From Gordonia sp. SID5947 (lineage in GTDB: Bacteria > Actinomycetota > Actinomycetes > Mycobacteriales > Mycobacteriaceae), in assembly GCF_009862785.1 (NCBI RefSeq), contig NZ_WWHU01000001.1:682001-746000 (forward strand): 64,000 bases of DNA. The letters run 5' to 3'. Positions within the stretch are counted from its first letter, which is position 1. Each line of letters starts with the position of its first letter. Position numbers and translations under genes: made by a program. Below the pieces are notes generated by a model. That model made no database searches. It had not been told where the DNA came from and saw only the letters and a program-made list of their open reading frames with translations. This document shows, piece by piece, positions 8,993 to 18,066 of the stretch.

Positions 8993-10117
8993 TCACGACA
9001 ACGGGAACCGAAGACCTGCCACCGCAACCCCGTTCCAGATGTTCGCGTCGATCTCGTCGCTGCGGACGGCGATGGCCTGCCCGCCGTGATCCAGGACGGA
9101 TACGGCGAGACGCGACAGCAGGTCGTAGCCGCCGTCGGTGCGTGTGATGTCACCGGTGGCGTCGTCGATCGTGCCCGTCACATCGACGGTGAAGTCGTAG
9201 ACCAGCGTCGCCACCGCCCCGGCCGTTGTCGCACGGCTGATCTCGGCCAGATCGGTCGCCACCAGCCCACGGGCGGTGCCGTCGGCGATCCGGTTCACCA
9301 CCGCGTTGTTGTACTCGGAGTTGATCGTCGAGAGCTGTCGTCGGATCGCCCCGTCGATCTCGTCGGCGCGCAACTCGTCGGGACTGCCGTGGACCGGGAT
9401 GATGCGCCGTGTGTGGTCGGCGATCTGGTAGAGATCCAGCAGGGGGTCGGTTGCGAAGAGGAAAAGAGGACGTTCGGCGTTGCGGTCGACAGCGCCCAAT
9501 TCGTCGCGCACGGCTTCGGCCACGCGTTTCGCATAGGTCTCCAGGAGCGCTTTCTTTCCCTCGTCGCCGACCAGCCGCCGAACATGCGCGCGGTCGCGAA
9601 TCGTCGCGCGATTTGTCGCGTCGGCGGCGTCAGCTCCGTGACCGGCCGCGACTGTCATCTCGGTCGCCACGCTCGTCGGGGTCGCCTCCCATAGGTTCCA
9701 GCCGTTGGTGGAGAGCGTGAGGGCATATGCCGACTGGGGCGTGGTGACGGGCCGGACCAATTGCCCGACGTCGAAGTACGTGCCCACTTGCAGCTGGTTC
9801 TCCAGCTGATTGGGCAGCACGAAGATCTCGGTCAGATCGTCGGCCACGAAGACGGCCAGTGATCGGGACAGATGGGCCCACGCTTCATCGGTACGCACCG
9901 TTTCCCATCGGTCGCGCAGGGCCTGTTCGGTGCCGTGCCGGATACCGGTGTCGCGCAGATGTCTGATCGCACGGTCGAACGCGCTCTTCGCGTTGAGATA
10001 ACTCGTCTCCCGCTCATCCGGCGCCGGGGAGGTCTGCGCGTAGATACTGATCGCGTTCTCGTGTTCAGTTCCCAACGCATGCAGATCATTCAGAGTCGGA
10101 AGTGCGAAGCGAGCCAT
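8993..10117 (-). CDS. Bacterial eRF1-like (baeRF) family protein
   Basis: A 374-residue cytoplasmic protein opening MARFALPTLNDLHALGTEHENAISIYAQTSPA, then a mixed alpha/beta region with VFVADDLTEIFVLPNQ (near 95) and FLFATDPLLDLYQIADHTRRI (near 245), a layout I associate with bacterial homologues of archaeo-eukaryotic release factor eRF1 (baeRF). These lack a demonstrated termination role and have been proposed to act in ribosome rescue or as RNA-associated factors; no function is proven. ATG at 10117 is chosen because GGAGAGGA lies seven bases upstream; the frame extends further back to 10360 but that part is Pro/His-rich shadow sequence. Next gene downstream, 47 bases away, is poxB. Confidence 0.7.
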   Translation of the reverse strand: MARFALPTLNDLHALGTEHENAISIYAQTSPAPDERETSYLNAKSAFDRAIRHLRDTGIRHGTEQALRDRWETVRTDEAWAHLSRSLAVFVADDLTEIFVLPNQLENQLQVGTYFDVGQLVRPVTTPQSAYALTLSTNGWNLWEATPTSVATEMTVAAGHGADAADATNRATIRDRAHVRRLVGDEGKKALLETYAKRVAEAVRDELGAVDRNAERPLFLFATDPLLDLYQIADHTRRIIPVHGSPDELRADEIDGAIRRQLSTINSEYNNAVVNRIADGTARGLVATDLAEISRATTAGAVATLVYDFTVDVTGTIDDATGDITRTDGGYDLLSRLAVSVLDHGGQAIAVRSDEIDANIWNGVAVAGLRFPLS

Positions 10118-10276
10118 CGTCGTCCTCTCCGTCGGCCCCCGTCTGCGCCCCCTCGATCCCGATGCTACCCGAGCGATTCTCGGTGTAGGCCGGGTCGAGA
10201 TGTGCGTACTCTCGGCGGCAGCGGTCGGTCTCGGAGGTCGATGCCGGCCGGCCGATGGCGGATGGGACGGCGACGC

Positions 10277-10420
10277 ATGGGCAAGATCAGGGTGACGGGA
10301 AAGGTCAGCTCGACGGGAAAGGTCAGGATCACCGGCAGGATGCGGGTGACCGGGTTGCACCGCCTGAGGCGATTCCGAGCCGCTGACGGCCCGGCGCGAG
10401 ATACGAGATCGGCTTCCTAG
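10277..10420 (+). CDS. Possible small basic repeat protein (47 residues)
   Basis: A short ORF starting ATG at 10277 with GGGACGG eight bases upstream. The product has a strongly basic N-terminal half built from a repeated K/R-(I/V)-R-x-TG unit (MGKIRVTGKVSSTGKVR, then ITGRMRVTGLHRLRRFR) and a tail ending in RDTRSAS. The DNA carries matching imperfect direct repeats (GACGGGAAAGGTCAG twice at about 10297-10326, then related ACCGG copies). Its stop overlaps that of the opposing NYN-like gene. No family is recognised. It may be an unexpressed repeat: coding status rests only on the ORF, a plausible ribosome-binding site and internal periodicity. It is the only gene candidate in the 299 bases between the baeRF and NYN-like genes. 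Confidence 0.3.
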   Translation: MGKIRVTGKVSSTGKVRITGRMRVTGLHRLRRFRAADGPARDTRSAS

Positions 10421-10815
10421 CGGGCTCCTCCGGACGCGAGTGCGGACGGTCCGACGGTTTCGGCGCCGAGCGACTGTACCCGCCGACGCAGTTCCCGATC
10501 GGCCGTCACCACGATCCGGCGCCGGTCGGCGTGGTCGGCGACGAACTCGACGATGCGGTCGTCACCTGAGCCGGCTGCCGAGATCGTGGTGACCGTCGGC
10601 GACGACGTCACCTGCCGGGCCTGGCCTTCGACGATCATCACCACCTCGACCGGGCCCTCGACGTCGACGATCCCGGTGGCTCCGATCCCCGCCAGCCGGT
10701 CGCGGAGCCGTTCGGTCGCTCCGCGCCGGTCCCGCCACCACCCGTCGGGGACCGATCCGACGACATTCGCCGCATCGACGACGATCACGGGAATCGGAGC
10801 AGGCATTGACGTCAT
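10417..10815 (-). CDS. NYN/PIN-like small protein
   Basis: A 132-residue cytoplasmic protein with IVVDAANVVGSVPDGWWRD near the N-terminus, an acidic DAAN motif typical of NYN/PIN-fold nucleases, then a middle acidic site (SGDDRIVEFVADHAD near 85) and VVTADRELRRRVQSLGA near 105, which corresponds to the conserved TAD(R/x)EL segment of the PIN/NYN fold. This arrangement of aspartates could bind a divalent metal for RNA cleavage, but activity is inferred from fold alone. The start is taken as ATG 10815; GTG 10833 would add six residues and has a weaker ribosome-binding site. Lies 27 bases downstream of the FAD oxidase stop on the opposite side of its own start, same strand, so it is the first gene after that operon end reading leftward. 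Confidence 0.6.
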   Translation of the reverse strand: MTSMPAPIPVIVVDAANVVGSVPDGWWRDRRGATERLRDRLAGIGATGIVDVEGPVEVVMIVEGQARQVTSSPTVTTISAAGSGDDRIVEFVADHADRRRIVVTADRELRRRVQSLGAETVGPSALASGGAR

Positions 10816-10842
10816 ATCACCATCAAGCCACACGGAGGGTCG

Positions 10843-12276
10843 TCAGACGAGGGCGACACCGTGGCAGAAACGGTTCTCCGGGTCGAGCGCCGCCTTGATC
10901 GCGGCCAGCCGGCGGCGGTTCCCGTCGCTGAAGGCGGTCGCCGAACGTTCCGACTTCTCCGCGCCCTCCAGGAAGTTCACGTATGCCGCGCCGGTCACGA
11001 ACGGAGCCAACGCCTCCCGGGTCAGGCGTAAGGCGGATTCGACGGCAAGTGCGAGTTGCGGGTCGGGCACGATCGAGGCGATCTCCAGCAAGAAGGTCCC
11101 GTTGCGGCCGCGGTCATTCGGCGATGCCGCCGCCCCGCGCGCCACCGCGCCGCCTGCGTGACGGATCTCGGCGAACAGGATGAGCGGAACGGCACCCTGC
11201 CCGGGATGCACATGGGATGTCAGGATGTCGGCGGCCTCATCGCTCAGGTCGTCGAGCCACTCGGTGGTCACCATCGCGGGCACCGGATCGGTCGGATCCA
11301 TGCTGATCGCGTCCGCGGCGGCGAACGGCATCTCGTCCCACATGTCGACCTCGGGTGTCTTCCAGTCCCGCCATTCGTCGATGACGGCTTTGCCGATTGC
11401 CGGATCACCTGCCCAGCATCCGCGAATCATGGTGAAACTCTTGCCGCGGAACGGTTCCGGCACGATGTCGAGGGGCGGGAAGTTCATCAGGGTGACGGCC
11501 GACGTCAGGTCCTCGGCCTGTTCCGGTGCCCACTGCGCGAATCTGCGCATGATCTGCGGGGCGTCCGCGGCGGGGTAGAGCAGATTTCCGGCGTAGACCG
11601 TGGTGACCGGATACAGATCGATCACCACATCCGTGACCACTCCGATGCTGCCGGCGCCGCCGCCCTTGAGTGCCCAGAAGATGTCTGGATGACTGGTGGC
11701 ACTGACCCGGAGCGGATTCCCGTCCGGCGTCACGAGATCGAATGATCGCACGGTGTCGGAGGCCAGTCCGTACTTGCGTCCGAGCCACCCGAAGCCGCCG
11801 CCGAGTGTGTAACCGACCACTCCGACATCGGTGGTCGATCCGAGCAACGGGGCCAGACCGTGGCGCTGTGCCTGTTCGAGGACGGGAGCCCATTTGGCGC
11901 CGGCGCTGACCGTGGCCGTCCTCCCGATGGGATCGATGCTGACCTCGGTCATCTCGGAGGTGTTGATCAGCAACGCACCGTCGGCCGACGCTCCCGGACC
12001 GTGGCCGGTGGCCTGGATGGCGACCCGAAGTCCTTCTGCGGCCGCGAACCGCACGGCCTCGGCGACGTCGAAACGGTTGACCGGCACGGCAATCACCGCG
12101 GGCCGGTGGTCCGCCAGCAGATTGAAGCCGCTCCTGGCTGCATCGTAGGCCGGGTCGCCGGGCCCGTGGACGGCACCGGAGATCCGGTCGGCGAGGTCGG
12201 CGATCACCGAGGCGCGGGGGCGAATGGTCAGATCCGAATCGTCGGTCCGGGAAGAGACGGTTGTCTGGATGGTCAT
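10843..12276 (-). CDS. FAD-linked oxidase, BBE (berberine-bridge-enzyme) type
   Basis: A 477-residue flavoprotein. The PCMH-type FAD-binding domain spans about residues 35-220: AVPVNRFDVAEAVRFAAAEG, then QATGHGPGAS, where the His is in the position usually linked covalently to FAD, then GSTTDVGVVGYTLGGGFGW, the pyrophosphate loop. The C-terminal BBE motif (AYVNFLEG and NRFCHGVAL at the extreme end) is present. Such enzymes oxidise alcohols, sugars or aromatic substrates with O2 as acceptor; the substrate is unknown. The Cys of the bicovalent type is not obvious, so attachment is probably through the His only. ATG 12276 has GAGGAAC nine bases upstream. The large BTAD/ATPase regulator ends 149 bases upstream on the same strand and may control it. 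Confidence 0.85.
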   Translation of the reverse strand: MTIQTTVSSRTDDSDLTIRPRASVIADLADRISGAVHGPGDPAYDAARSGFNLLADHRPAVIAVPVNRFDVAEAVRFAAAEGLRVAIQATGHGPGASADGALLINTSEMTEVSIDPIGRTATVSAGAKWAPVLEQAQRHGLAPLLGSTTDVGVVGYTLGGGFGWLGRKYGLASDTVRSFDLVTPDGNPLRVSATSHPDIFWALKGGGAGSIGVVTDVVIDLYPVTTVYAGNLLYPAADAPQIMRRFAQWAPEQAEDLTSAVTLMNFPPLDIVPEPFRGKSFTMIRGCWAGDPAIGKAVIDEWRDWKTPEVDMWDEMPFAAADAISMDPTDPVPAMVTTEWLDDLSDEAADILTSHVHPGQGAVPLILFAEIRHAGGAVARGAAASPNDRGRNGTFLLEIASIVPDPQLALAVESALRLTREALAPFVTGAAYVNFLEGAEKSERSATAFSDGNRRRLAAIKAALDPENRFCHGVALV

Positions 12277-12425
12277 GGATGGTTCCTCACTGTGTGCCGG
12301 CAATACCGGCGTGGTCGGGTCCGGCGTACCGGATGTGAAGAACTCTCGCCGGTGGTGCTTGAAGGCCACTTGGAACCGGCTTGGATTTCCGCGTACGGCC
12401 GCCGCCCGGCGAGTTACGTGCCAGG

Positions 12426-15400
12426 TCAGCGACGTGCGGGGAGATAGCCGTGGTCGGTGGCGAACGCGTCGATGCGGGTGATCAGAGTCGTCGCCTCCTG
12501 TGTCGCGGCGACCCGACGCGCCTCCCTGAGGGTGTCCTGGACCGCGGGGGCCGGGTGGTCGGCGGCGTGCTGATACTCGGCACACACGAGGAGTCGATGT
12601 GCGTCGGGATACCGCTGCCCGGTGGTCTGGGCGAAGGTCTCGGCGTGCTCGAGCAGTGCCGGGACGTCGTCGAGACGGCTCGCCGCGACGAGTGCCTCGG
12701 CATGGAGGGCGAACCACATCCCCGATCCCGTCCGTCGCGTGTGCGGCGTCGGCGGGAGCTCGTCGATGCGATCGATCGCGCCGGGGTCTCCGCCGAGGAC
12801 GCGAGCCCACCAATACAGCCGTTCACCGCCACTGCGTAGATACTCGAGCGCGCTGTGGACGGGAGCGGAGGCGAGTCGCTCACCCGCGTCGCGTGCCCAG
12901 TCGATGTCGCCGGCGAGGGCGGCAGCAGTCATGGCGAAGATGGCGGTCCCCAGATACGTGGTCGGTTCGTCGGGAACCGTCTCGATCTCGTCGAAAACGA
13001 GGCGTCCGGCGTGGGGATCGACATGCAGTGTGGTGGCCAGCGCACGGAAGCCACGAGCGATCATCATCTGATCGCTCTGCAGTCCATCGACACGCGAGTC
13101 GATCGGTGCGAAAGTTCTCGAGTACCCGAAACGATTCACCGATGTGCCCCCGGTCGAACAGGTCGATCCCCGCGGCCTGCATACCGAGGTGGCGGACGAC
13201 CGGATCATCGGACCGCTGCGCCCGTGTCCGGAGGTCGTCCGCGACGAGCCTGGCCTTCCGGGTGTCGGCGAGCTGCGACTGCGCGGCGAATCGTGCGTAA
13301 TCGAGATGTGCGAGCATTGCCGCGTCCCGCGAGGCCTCACCGAGCTCGCGGGCGCGGCGGAGGAGCTCGGCATCCGCGGCGAAGTAGCCGTTGCGGGCGA
13401 CATGGGTGGCGAGCAGGGCGGTGACGGCGTCGAGTTCCAGATGCTGGTCACCGGCCGCCCGAGCGAGACCTGCGGCGTCGGCCAACTGCCGTTCAGCGGT
13501 TTCGAAGCTGAAGCTGCGCAAGGCGATTCGGGCGGCGGAGAGGATGGCACGGGCGGTCCGGACCCGATCGGCGAGGGGGCCGGCCGCCCACAGATGATTT
13601 GCCAGGCGGGCAGTCTGCCCGCTCGTCTCGAGGTGGTCGGCCACCGACAGGTGCAGCCGATAGGCCCTGGTCGCCGGGATGTCGTGGAGGATCGTCTCGC
13701 GGACCAGGTCATGGTCGAATGTGACGACGAACGGATCGGCAGGGTCGACGTCGACCACGCCGGCGACCACGGCGGGATCGAGCGCGTCCAGGGCCATGTC
13801 CACGGTCCGGTCCGTGGCCGCGGCGAGAACCGCGATGTCCACCCGACGGCCGATCACGGCGGCCGCATCGAGGATCGTGGTGGTGGACTCGGGCAGCGGC
13901 CGCATCCGTTCCCGCACGACGTCGCGAACCCCCGCGGGTACCGCGCCGTCGCCGATGCTGCCGCGATCGGCCAGAATCCGGGACAGCTCACGCACGAAGA
14001 AGGCGTTGCCGCCCGTCCGCGTCGCGATCGAGGCGACGGTGCCGGCGGCAGGCCATTCCCGGGTCTCTCGGCGCACCATCTCGGAGATCTCGTCGGCGGA
14101 CAGTGGCCCGACCTCGAGTCGGCGGTGTTCGGGGAGCCGCGCGAGCGTGGCGAGCGAGTTGGTGACCGCGTTGCGCCTCGGTGACGTGCGCACCGATGCG
14201 AAGAAGGTAACGCCGGGCGCGCGTCGGGTGGCCATGTGGGTGAGGAGTTCGAGCGACGCTCCGTCGGCCCACTGGAGGTCGTCGAGGACGATGATCAACA
14301 GGTGCGACCGCGCAACGCCCTCGAGCAGGTCCGCGGCTTGATCGTAGAAGCGGAATCTGGCTGTCGCGTCGGGCATTTCGCGTGGCGGGGGTATCACCGT
14401 CTCGCCCTGGGTGACCATTCGGCCGAGATCGCTGTCGAGCAGTTCCGCCCGGCGGTCGCGGTCGAGTTCGGGGAGGACGGCTCCGAGCACCTGGACCCAT
14501 GGCCACATCGACGGTGCCGCTGCGTCCTCGATGCAGCGACCCGAGAGCACCGTGAGGTCGGCGGCCGCGATCGCCCGTCGGGCAGCGGCCTCGAGCAGCG
14601 CCGTCTTGCCGGCACCCGGTTCGCCCTCCACCACGACGATCCCGCCCGGGCCGTGCAGCGAAGCGAGTACGGCGCGATGGAGTACGGCCAGTTCGTCGGT
14701 GCGTCCGATCAGGGACTCGACGGGGTCGGTGCCGCGCTCTCGCGCCGGAAGCGGAGCCGCAGGCCGTATCGGTGTGACCGGATCTCCTGGTGGGTCCAGT
14801 GCCGGCGCGTGGTCGAGGATGTCGCGTTCGAGCTCCCGTAGCCGGGGACCGGGGTCCACACCGACCTCGTCGGCAAGGATGCGGCGCGCGTCGGCTAGGG
14901 CGGCCAGGGCGTCCGACTGCCGGCCGAGCCGATATCGCGCGGTGGCCAGCAACACCCACAGACCTTCGTCGAGGGGTGAGCGTCGGACCGCCTGTTCGAG
15001 TTCGGTCACCAGGGATCGGTGCTCCCCGAGTGCGAGACGGACCTCGTAGGAGAATTCCTGTGCCTCGGCGATCGTACGTTCGAGGTCGGCGGCCGCCTCG
15101 TCCCGGAATGCCAGTCCCTCGAATTCCGGCAGCAGGGGACGGTACCGGGCGAGTGCGTCCCGCAGGGTCTCGGCGGCCGCCGCGGAATCGGCCCGGCGGT
15201 GGAGACTGTGCGCGTGCGCGATCCGGCCGACGAGGTACCGCATGTCGACGTCGTCGCCCTGTGCCACCAGGGCGTATCCGTGGCCGCGGGTCACCAGGAC
15301 CGTCGAGGGTGTGCGGGGTTTCCGGCTCGGCTCCAGCACCTTGCGCAGTCCGGAGACGTAGGCCTGTACCGAGACTTCCGCGCGGTCGGGGGGCGCCGCC

Positions 15401-15557
15401 CCCAGAGGCCGTCGATGAGGCGATCGGTGCTGACCGGGCCGTCGGCGAGGATCAGCTGCGCGAGCACGGCGCGCTGCTTGCGCGTGCCGAGTTCGACGGT
15501 CTCGGAATCGATCTGCGCGCCGAGGCCGCCCAGTACCGAATACGTGAGCCGGGCCAT
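12426..15557 (-). pseudogene. AfsR/SARP-like BTAD-ATPase transcriptional regulator (two frameshifts as sequenced)
   Basis: Reassembled, this is a protein of about 1043 residues: an OmpR-type winged helix at the N-terminus (LTYSVLGGLGAQIDSE, then RKQRAVLAQLILADGPVSTD), a BTAD domain to about residue 245 (ending VDPGPRLRELERDIL), an AAA_16/STAND ATPase with Walker A GEPGAGKTAL near 312 and Walker B IIVLDDLQWAD near 425, and a TPR-like C-terminal half ending FATDHGYLPARR. There is no LuxR helix-turn-helix at the end. These proteins are large, ligand-responsive activators. The frame is broken twice. The first break is at 15388-15393, where the C run on the coding strand is one base short. The second is at about 13100-13125, where one base seems extra (TTT for TT would restore FAPIDSRVDGLQSDQ). 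It probably regulates the downstream FAD oxidase. Confidence 0.8.
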
Positions 15558-15829
15558 CAGCGAGAGTGTAAACCGGATGAGCGCATGCCGTCCCTGATCG
15601 ACGGGTAGCCGGACTAGCCTGGTGCAGTGGCCGTCTGCATGGAAATGATCATCGTCGACACGATCGACCCGATCCCGTGGGTCACCCCATCGTCCGAGCC
15701 GGCCTGGATCGTCGAGCGGCGGATGGCCGGCTCCGGCCGAATGGCCCTCGCCGACCGGGACGGCAGACGCTGTCACGGGTCCGGTGGCCGGTCGGCGACC
15801 GACCTCTGATCGTCGGGGAGTCGGAACGC

Positions 15830-16396
15830 ATGGGATTCACCCGCGAGGAGTTGCTCGCCTGTCGAGGAGTGACGGTCCCCGACCTGATCGGCACGAACTG
15901 CCGGATGCTGTTCGTCGGTATCAATCCAGGACTGTGGACGGCGGCGGTCGGGGCACATTTCGCACGACCCGGCAACCGGTTCTATCCGGCCCTCTATCGG
16001 GCCGGCATCGTGGACCGACTGATCGACGCGTCGGCGGGGATGTCCGACGACGACCAAGACCTGCTGTGCCGCAGAGGTATCGGGATCACCAACGTGGTGG
16101 ATCGTGCCACGGCGACCGCGGCCGAACTGTCTGCGGACGAGCTGCGGGCCGGCGGTCGGCGCCTACGTACCACGGTGCGAAGGGTGGCCCCCTCGGTCGT
16201 CGCCGTCGCGGGGATCACCGCATACAGGTCGGCGTTCGGCGTGCCGCGTGCAGTCGCGGGACCGCAAGGCGAGACGTGGGACGGGGCGGCGGTGTGGGTG
16301 GTACCCAACCCGAGCGGTTTGAACGCTCACGAGAACGTCGCATCGCTGGCGCAGGCATATGCGCGTGCCGCACGGGCGGCCGGTGTGTTCGACTGA
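15830..16396 (+). CDS. mug: G/U mismatch-specific uracil-DNA glycosylase
   Basis: A 188-residue member of the MUG/TDG branch of the uracil-DNA glycosylase superfamily. Motif A is FVGINPGLWTAAVGAHFARP near residue 27-46, with the GINPGL catalytic-site loop, and the C-terminal motif is VVPNPSGLNAHE near 163, the NPSGLN loop that inserts into the DNA helix. It removes uracil or ethenocytosine opposite G and starts base-excision repair in the nucleoid. ATG 15830 has GGGGAG about nine bases upstream; the open frame extends further back but the extra residues are Arg/Pro-rich shadow sequence. Convergent with the DUF503 gene, with only 11 bases between stops. Confidence 0.9.
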   Translation: MGFTREELLACRGVTVPDLIGTNCRMLFVGINPGLWTAAVGAHFARPGNRFYPALYRAGIVDRLIDASAGMSDDDQDLLCRRGIGITNVVDRATATAAELSADELRAGGRRLRTTVRRVAPSVVAVAGITAYRSAFGVPRAVAGPQGETWDGAAVWVVPNPSGLNAHENVASLAQAYARAARAAGVFD

Positions 16397-16407
16397 CGTG
16401 CGGGCGC

Positions 16408-16704
16408 TCAGACGTCGGTGGATGCGATGACACGTCGTCGCACCGACAGCAACTCCACCTCGGGTCGACTCGCGGCACATCGTTCGATCTCGTCGAGGAC
16501 GTCCATCACGTGCATACGGTCGGGTGCCACCACGGCCACCCCGATCACCGCACGACGGTGGGCGTCGAGGTGTCCGACCTCGGACGCGGACACCGAGAAT
16601 CGCCTGCGGATCTCGGCGACGATGGGTCGCACGATCGACCGCTTGTGCTTCAGTGAGTGCACATCACCGAGGAGGTAATCGAACTCCGCAAAACCGATCC
16701 ACAT
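16408..16704 (-). CDS. DUF503 family protein (YlxP-like)
   Basis: A 98-residue protein matching the whole DUF503 family: opening MWIGFAEFDYLLGDVHSLKHKRS, then SVSASEVGHLDAHRRAVIGVAVV, then a C-terminal helix and the strand PEVELLSVRRRV. The Lys-His-Lys-Arg segment is the family signature. DUF503/YlxP proteins are often encoded near rbfA and nusA in other bacteria and are thought to be involved in ribosome maturation, but no activity has been shown; here the gene is away from that context. Start ATG 16704 is 12 bases downstream of the preceding stop at 16717, so it is co-directional with, and probably co-transcribed from, the pyruvyl-transferase-like gene. Confidence 0.85.
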   Translation of the reverse strand: MWIGFAEFDYLLGDVHSLKHKRSIVRPIVAEIRRRFSVSASEVGHLDAHRRAVIGVAVVAPDRMHVMDVLDEIERCAASRPEVELLSVRRRVIASTDV

Positions 16705-16716
16705 TGTCGGACCATA

Positions 16717-18039
16717 CTACCGACGAGTGCGAAGATCTCCCGACCGGCGACCCCGGTGCGGATAGATCCTCTGCGCCAGAGCTTTTTTCAACGCGACCGC
16801 CCGATCTCGCGCGTCCGGTGGGAAGCCGCCCGCCGTCGGCCGGTCGGGAATCGTCTCCGCGTCGGTGACCACGGTCCAGCGCGAGCCCGCGGCGGCCAGC
16901 GATTCGTGCTTTGTCGCGTAGTAGTCCGGGCGGATGACCAGCGCGACACCTGGGTCGCCTGCCGCTGCCGCGACCAGGTGGGGGTGGAATCTGGTGCTGA
17001 TCCATGCGTCACCCCGACCGACCGTCAATCCTCTGCGCCACACATCGATGAACGGCACTGTGGTGGCGCCGTCGAGTCGGTCGCCGAGTCGTGTGGCGAC
17101 CTCCAGATCGCCACCGGGTATCCCCTCGACCACGGTGATCGCCTCGGCAGGGACCTGCCACGAATCGAGGGTGGCACGGACGAAGCGGGTCAGCGCGTCG
17201 ACGCCGGTGGACCCGAACGCCACGAAATCGTCGGTGAGATCGGCTTGCAGACACAGCGTGACGCCGTCGGCCCGGCGAGGTGAGCGCGGGGGGTCATCCC
17301 CGTGGGAGACATCGTCGATCCCGACGTCTTCGCCGACCGCAAGCCAAGCATCGTCGCCGGTGTGGCGTCGGGACGCGATACCGGCCAGAGCTTCTGCCGA
17401 TGCCTCGTCGCGGACGTCGAACACCGTGAACTCCCTGGCCGAATCCGTCAGCACCGACCATGCCGGCTCGTCGAGCAGGGGGATGAGCCCCTGGCCGGTA
17501 GCATGGGCCGGGGCGCCGGTGACCCGGCTGAGTTCGGCGATGGCGGCGAGTAACGAGACATGCTGTGGCCAGACCTTATTGAGGTATCCTCCGCCGAGCA
17601 GATGGACCGACGAGGCCCGGCGGAACATGTCGACACCTTCGGCCAGTCGGGGAGCGGGGCCGAATGTGGTGGCAGCCTTGGCCACCCATGACCAGGGAGT
17701 CGCGGGATCGGGTCCCTCGGTCCGCGTGACGTCGGAGGCGTATGCCGTCAACTGCCACAGCGTGTCGACGAAGACCGCCCCGGGATGGACGCCCCGCAGC
17801 AGCAGAGAGGTCTGTCCCGGACTGTGACAGTCGAGCACGACCACGGCATTCGGGCGTGTCCGGGCCAGGTTCTCCAGCCACGCGAGTGCGATCAACTCGT
17901 CGCCGTAGTTGGGATGGCCGGACGGTGCGACGAGATAGATGATCTCGTCCGCACCGTTCTCGTCGTCGGCTCCGATGTGGAAGCGGGCGCGGAGGGCCGA
18001 GGGAAGACCGGGCAGCTGCACCCGGGGAATGTTACCCAC
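16717..18039 (-). CDS. Polysaccharide pyruvyl transferase family protein
   Basis: A 440-residue protein with the PS_pyruv_trans signature: VAPSGHPNYGDELIALAWL near residue 36-55, SSVHLLGGGYLNKVWPQH near 140 and ISTRFHPHLVAAAAGDPGVAL near 360, the last being the family's conserved His/Arg-containing segment. Members transfer pyruvate from phosphoenolpyruvate onto sugars of capsules, exopolysaccharides or glycolipids; some actinobacterial members have other roles. No glycosyltransferase genes lie nearby, so the acceptor is unknown. No signal peptide: cytoplasmic. It is followed 12 bases later by the DUF503 gene, and the next gene upstream is ppk2, 27 bases away on the same strand, suggesting a ppk2-PPT-DUF503 transcript. 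Confidence 0.8.
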   Translation of the reverse strand: MGNIPRVQLPGLPSALRARFHIGADDENGADEIIYLVAPSGHPNYGDELIALAWLENLARTRPNAVVVLDCHSPGQTSLLLRGVHPGAVFVDTLWQLTAYASDVTRTEGPDPATPWSWVAKAATTFGPAPRLAEGVDMFRRASSVHLLGGGYLNKVWPQHVSLLAAIAELSRVTGAPAHATGQGLIPLLDEPAWSVLTDSAREFTVFDVRDEASAEALAGIASRRHTGDDAWLAVGEDVGIDDVSHGDDPPRSPRRADGVTLCLQADLTDDFVAFGSTGVDALTRFVRATLDSWQVPAEAITVVEGIPGGDLEVATRLGDRLDGATTVPFIDVWRRGLTVGRGDAWISTRFHPHLVAAAAGDPGVALVIRPDYYATKHESLAAAGSRWTVVTDAETIPDRPTAGGFPPDARDRAVALKKALAQRIYPHRGRRSGDLRTRR

Positions 18040-18066
18040 CTGCCGCAGCGGCGGAATCTGTGTGCC

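Noticed and set aside
15627..15809. 60-residue ORF (MAVCMEMIIVDTIDPIPWV...) ahead of mug
   Set aside because: No homology known to me, no clear ribosome-binding site, and it lies in a 272-base gap shared by two promoters; kept out of the gene list.
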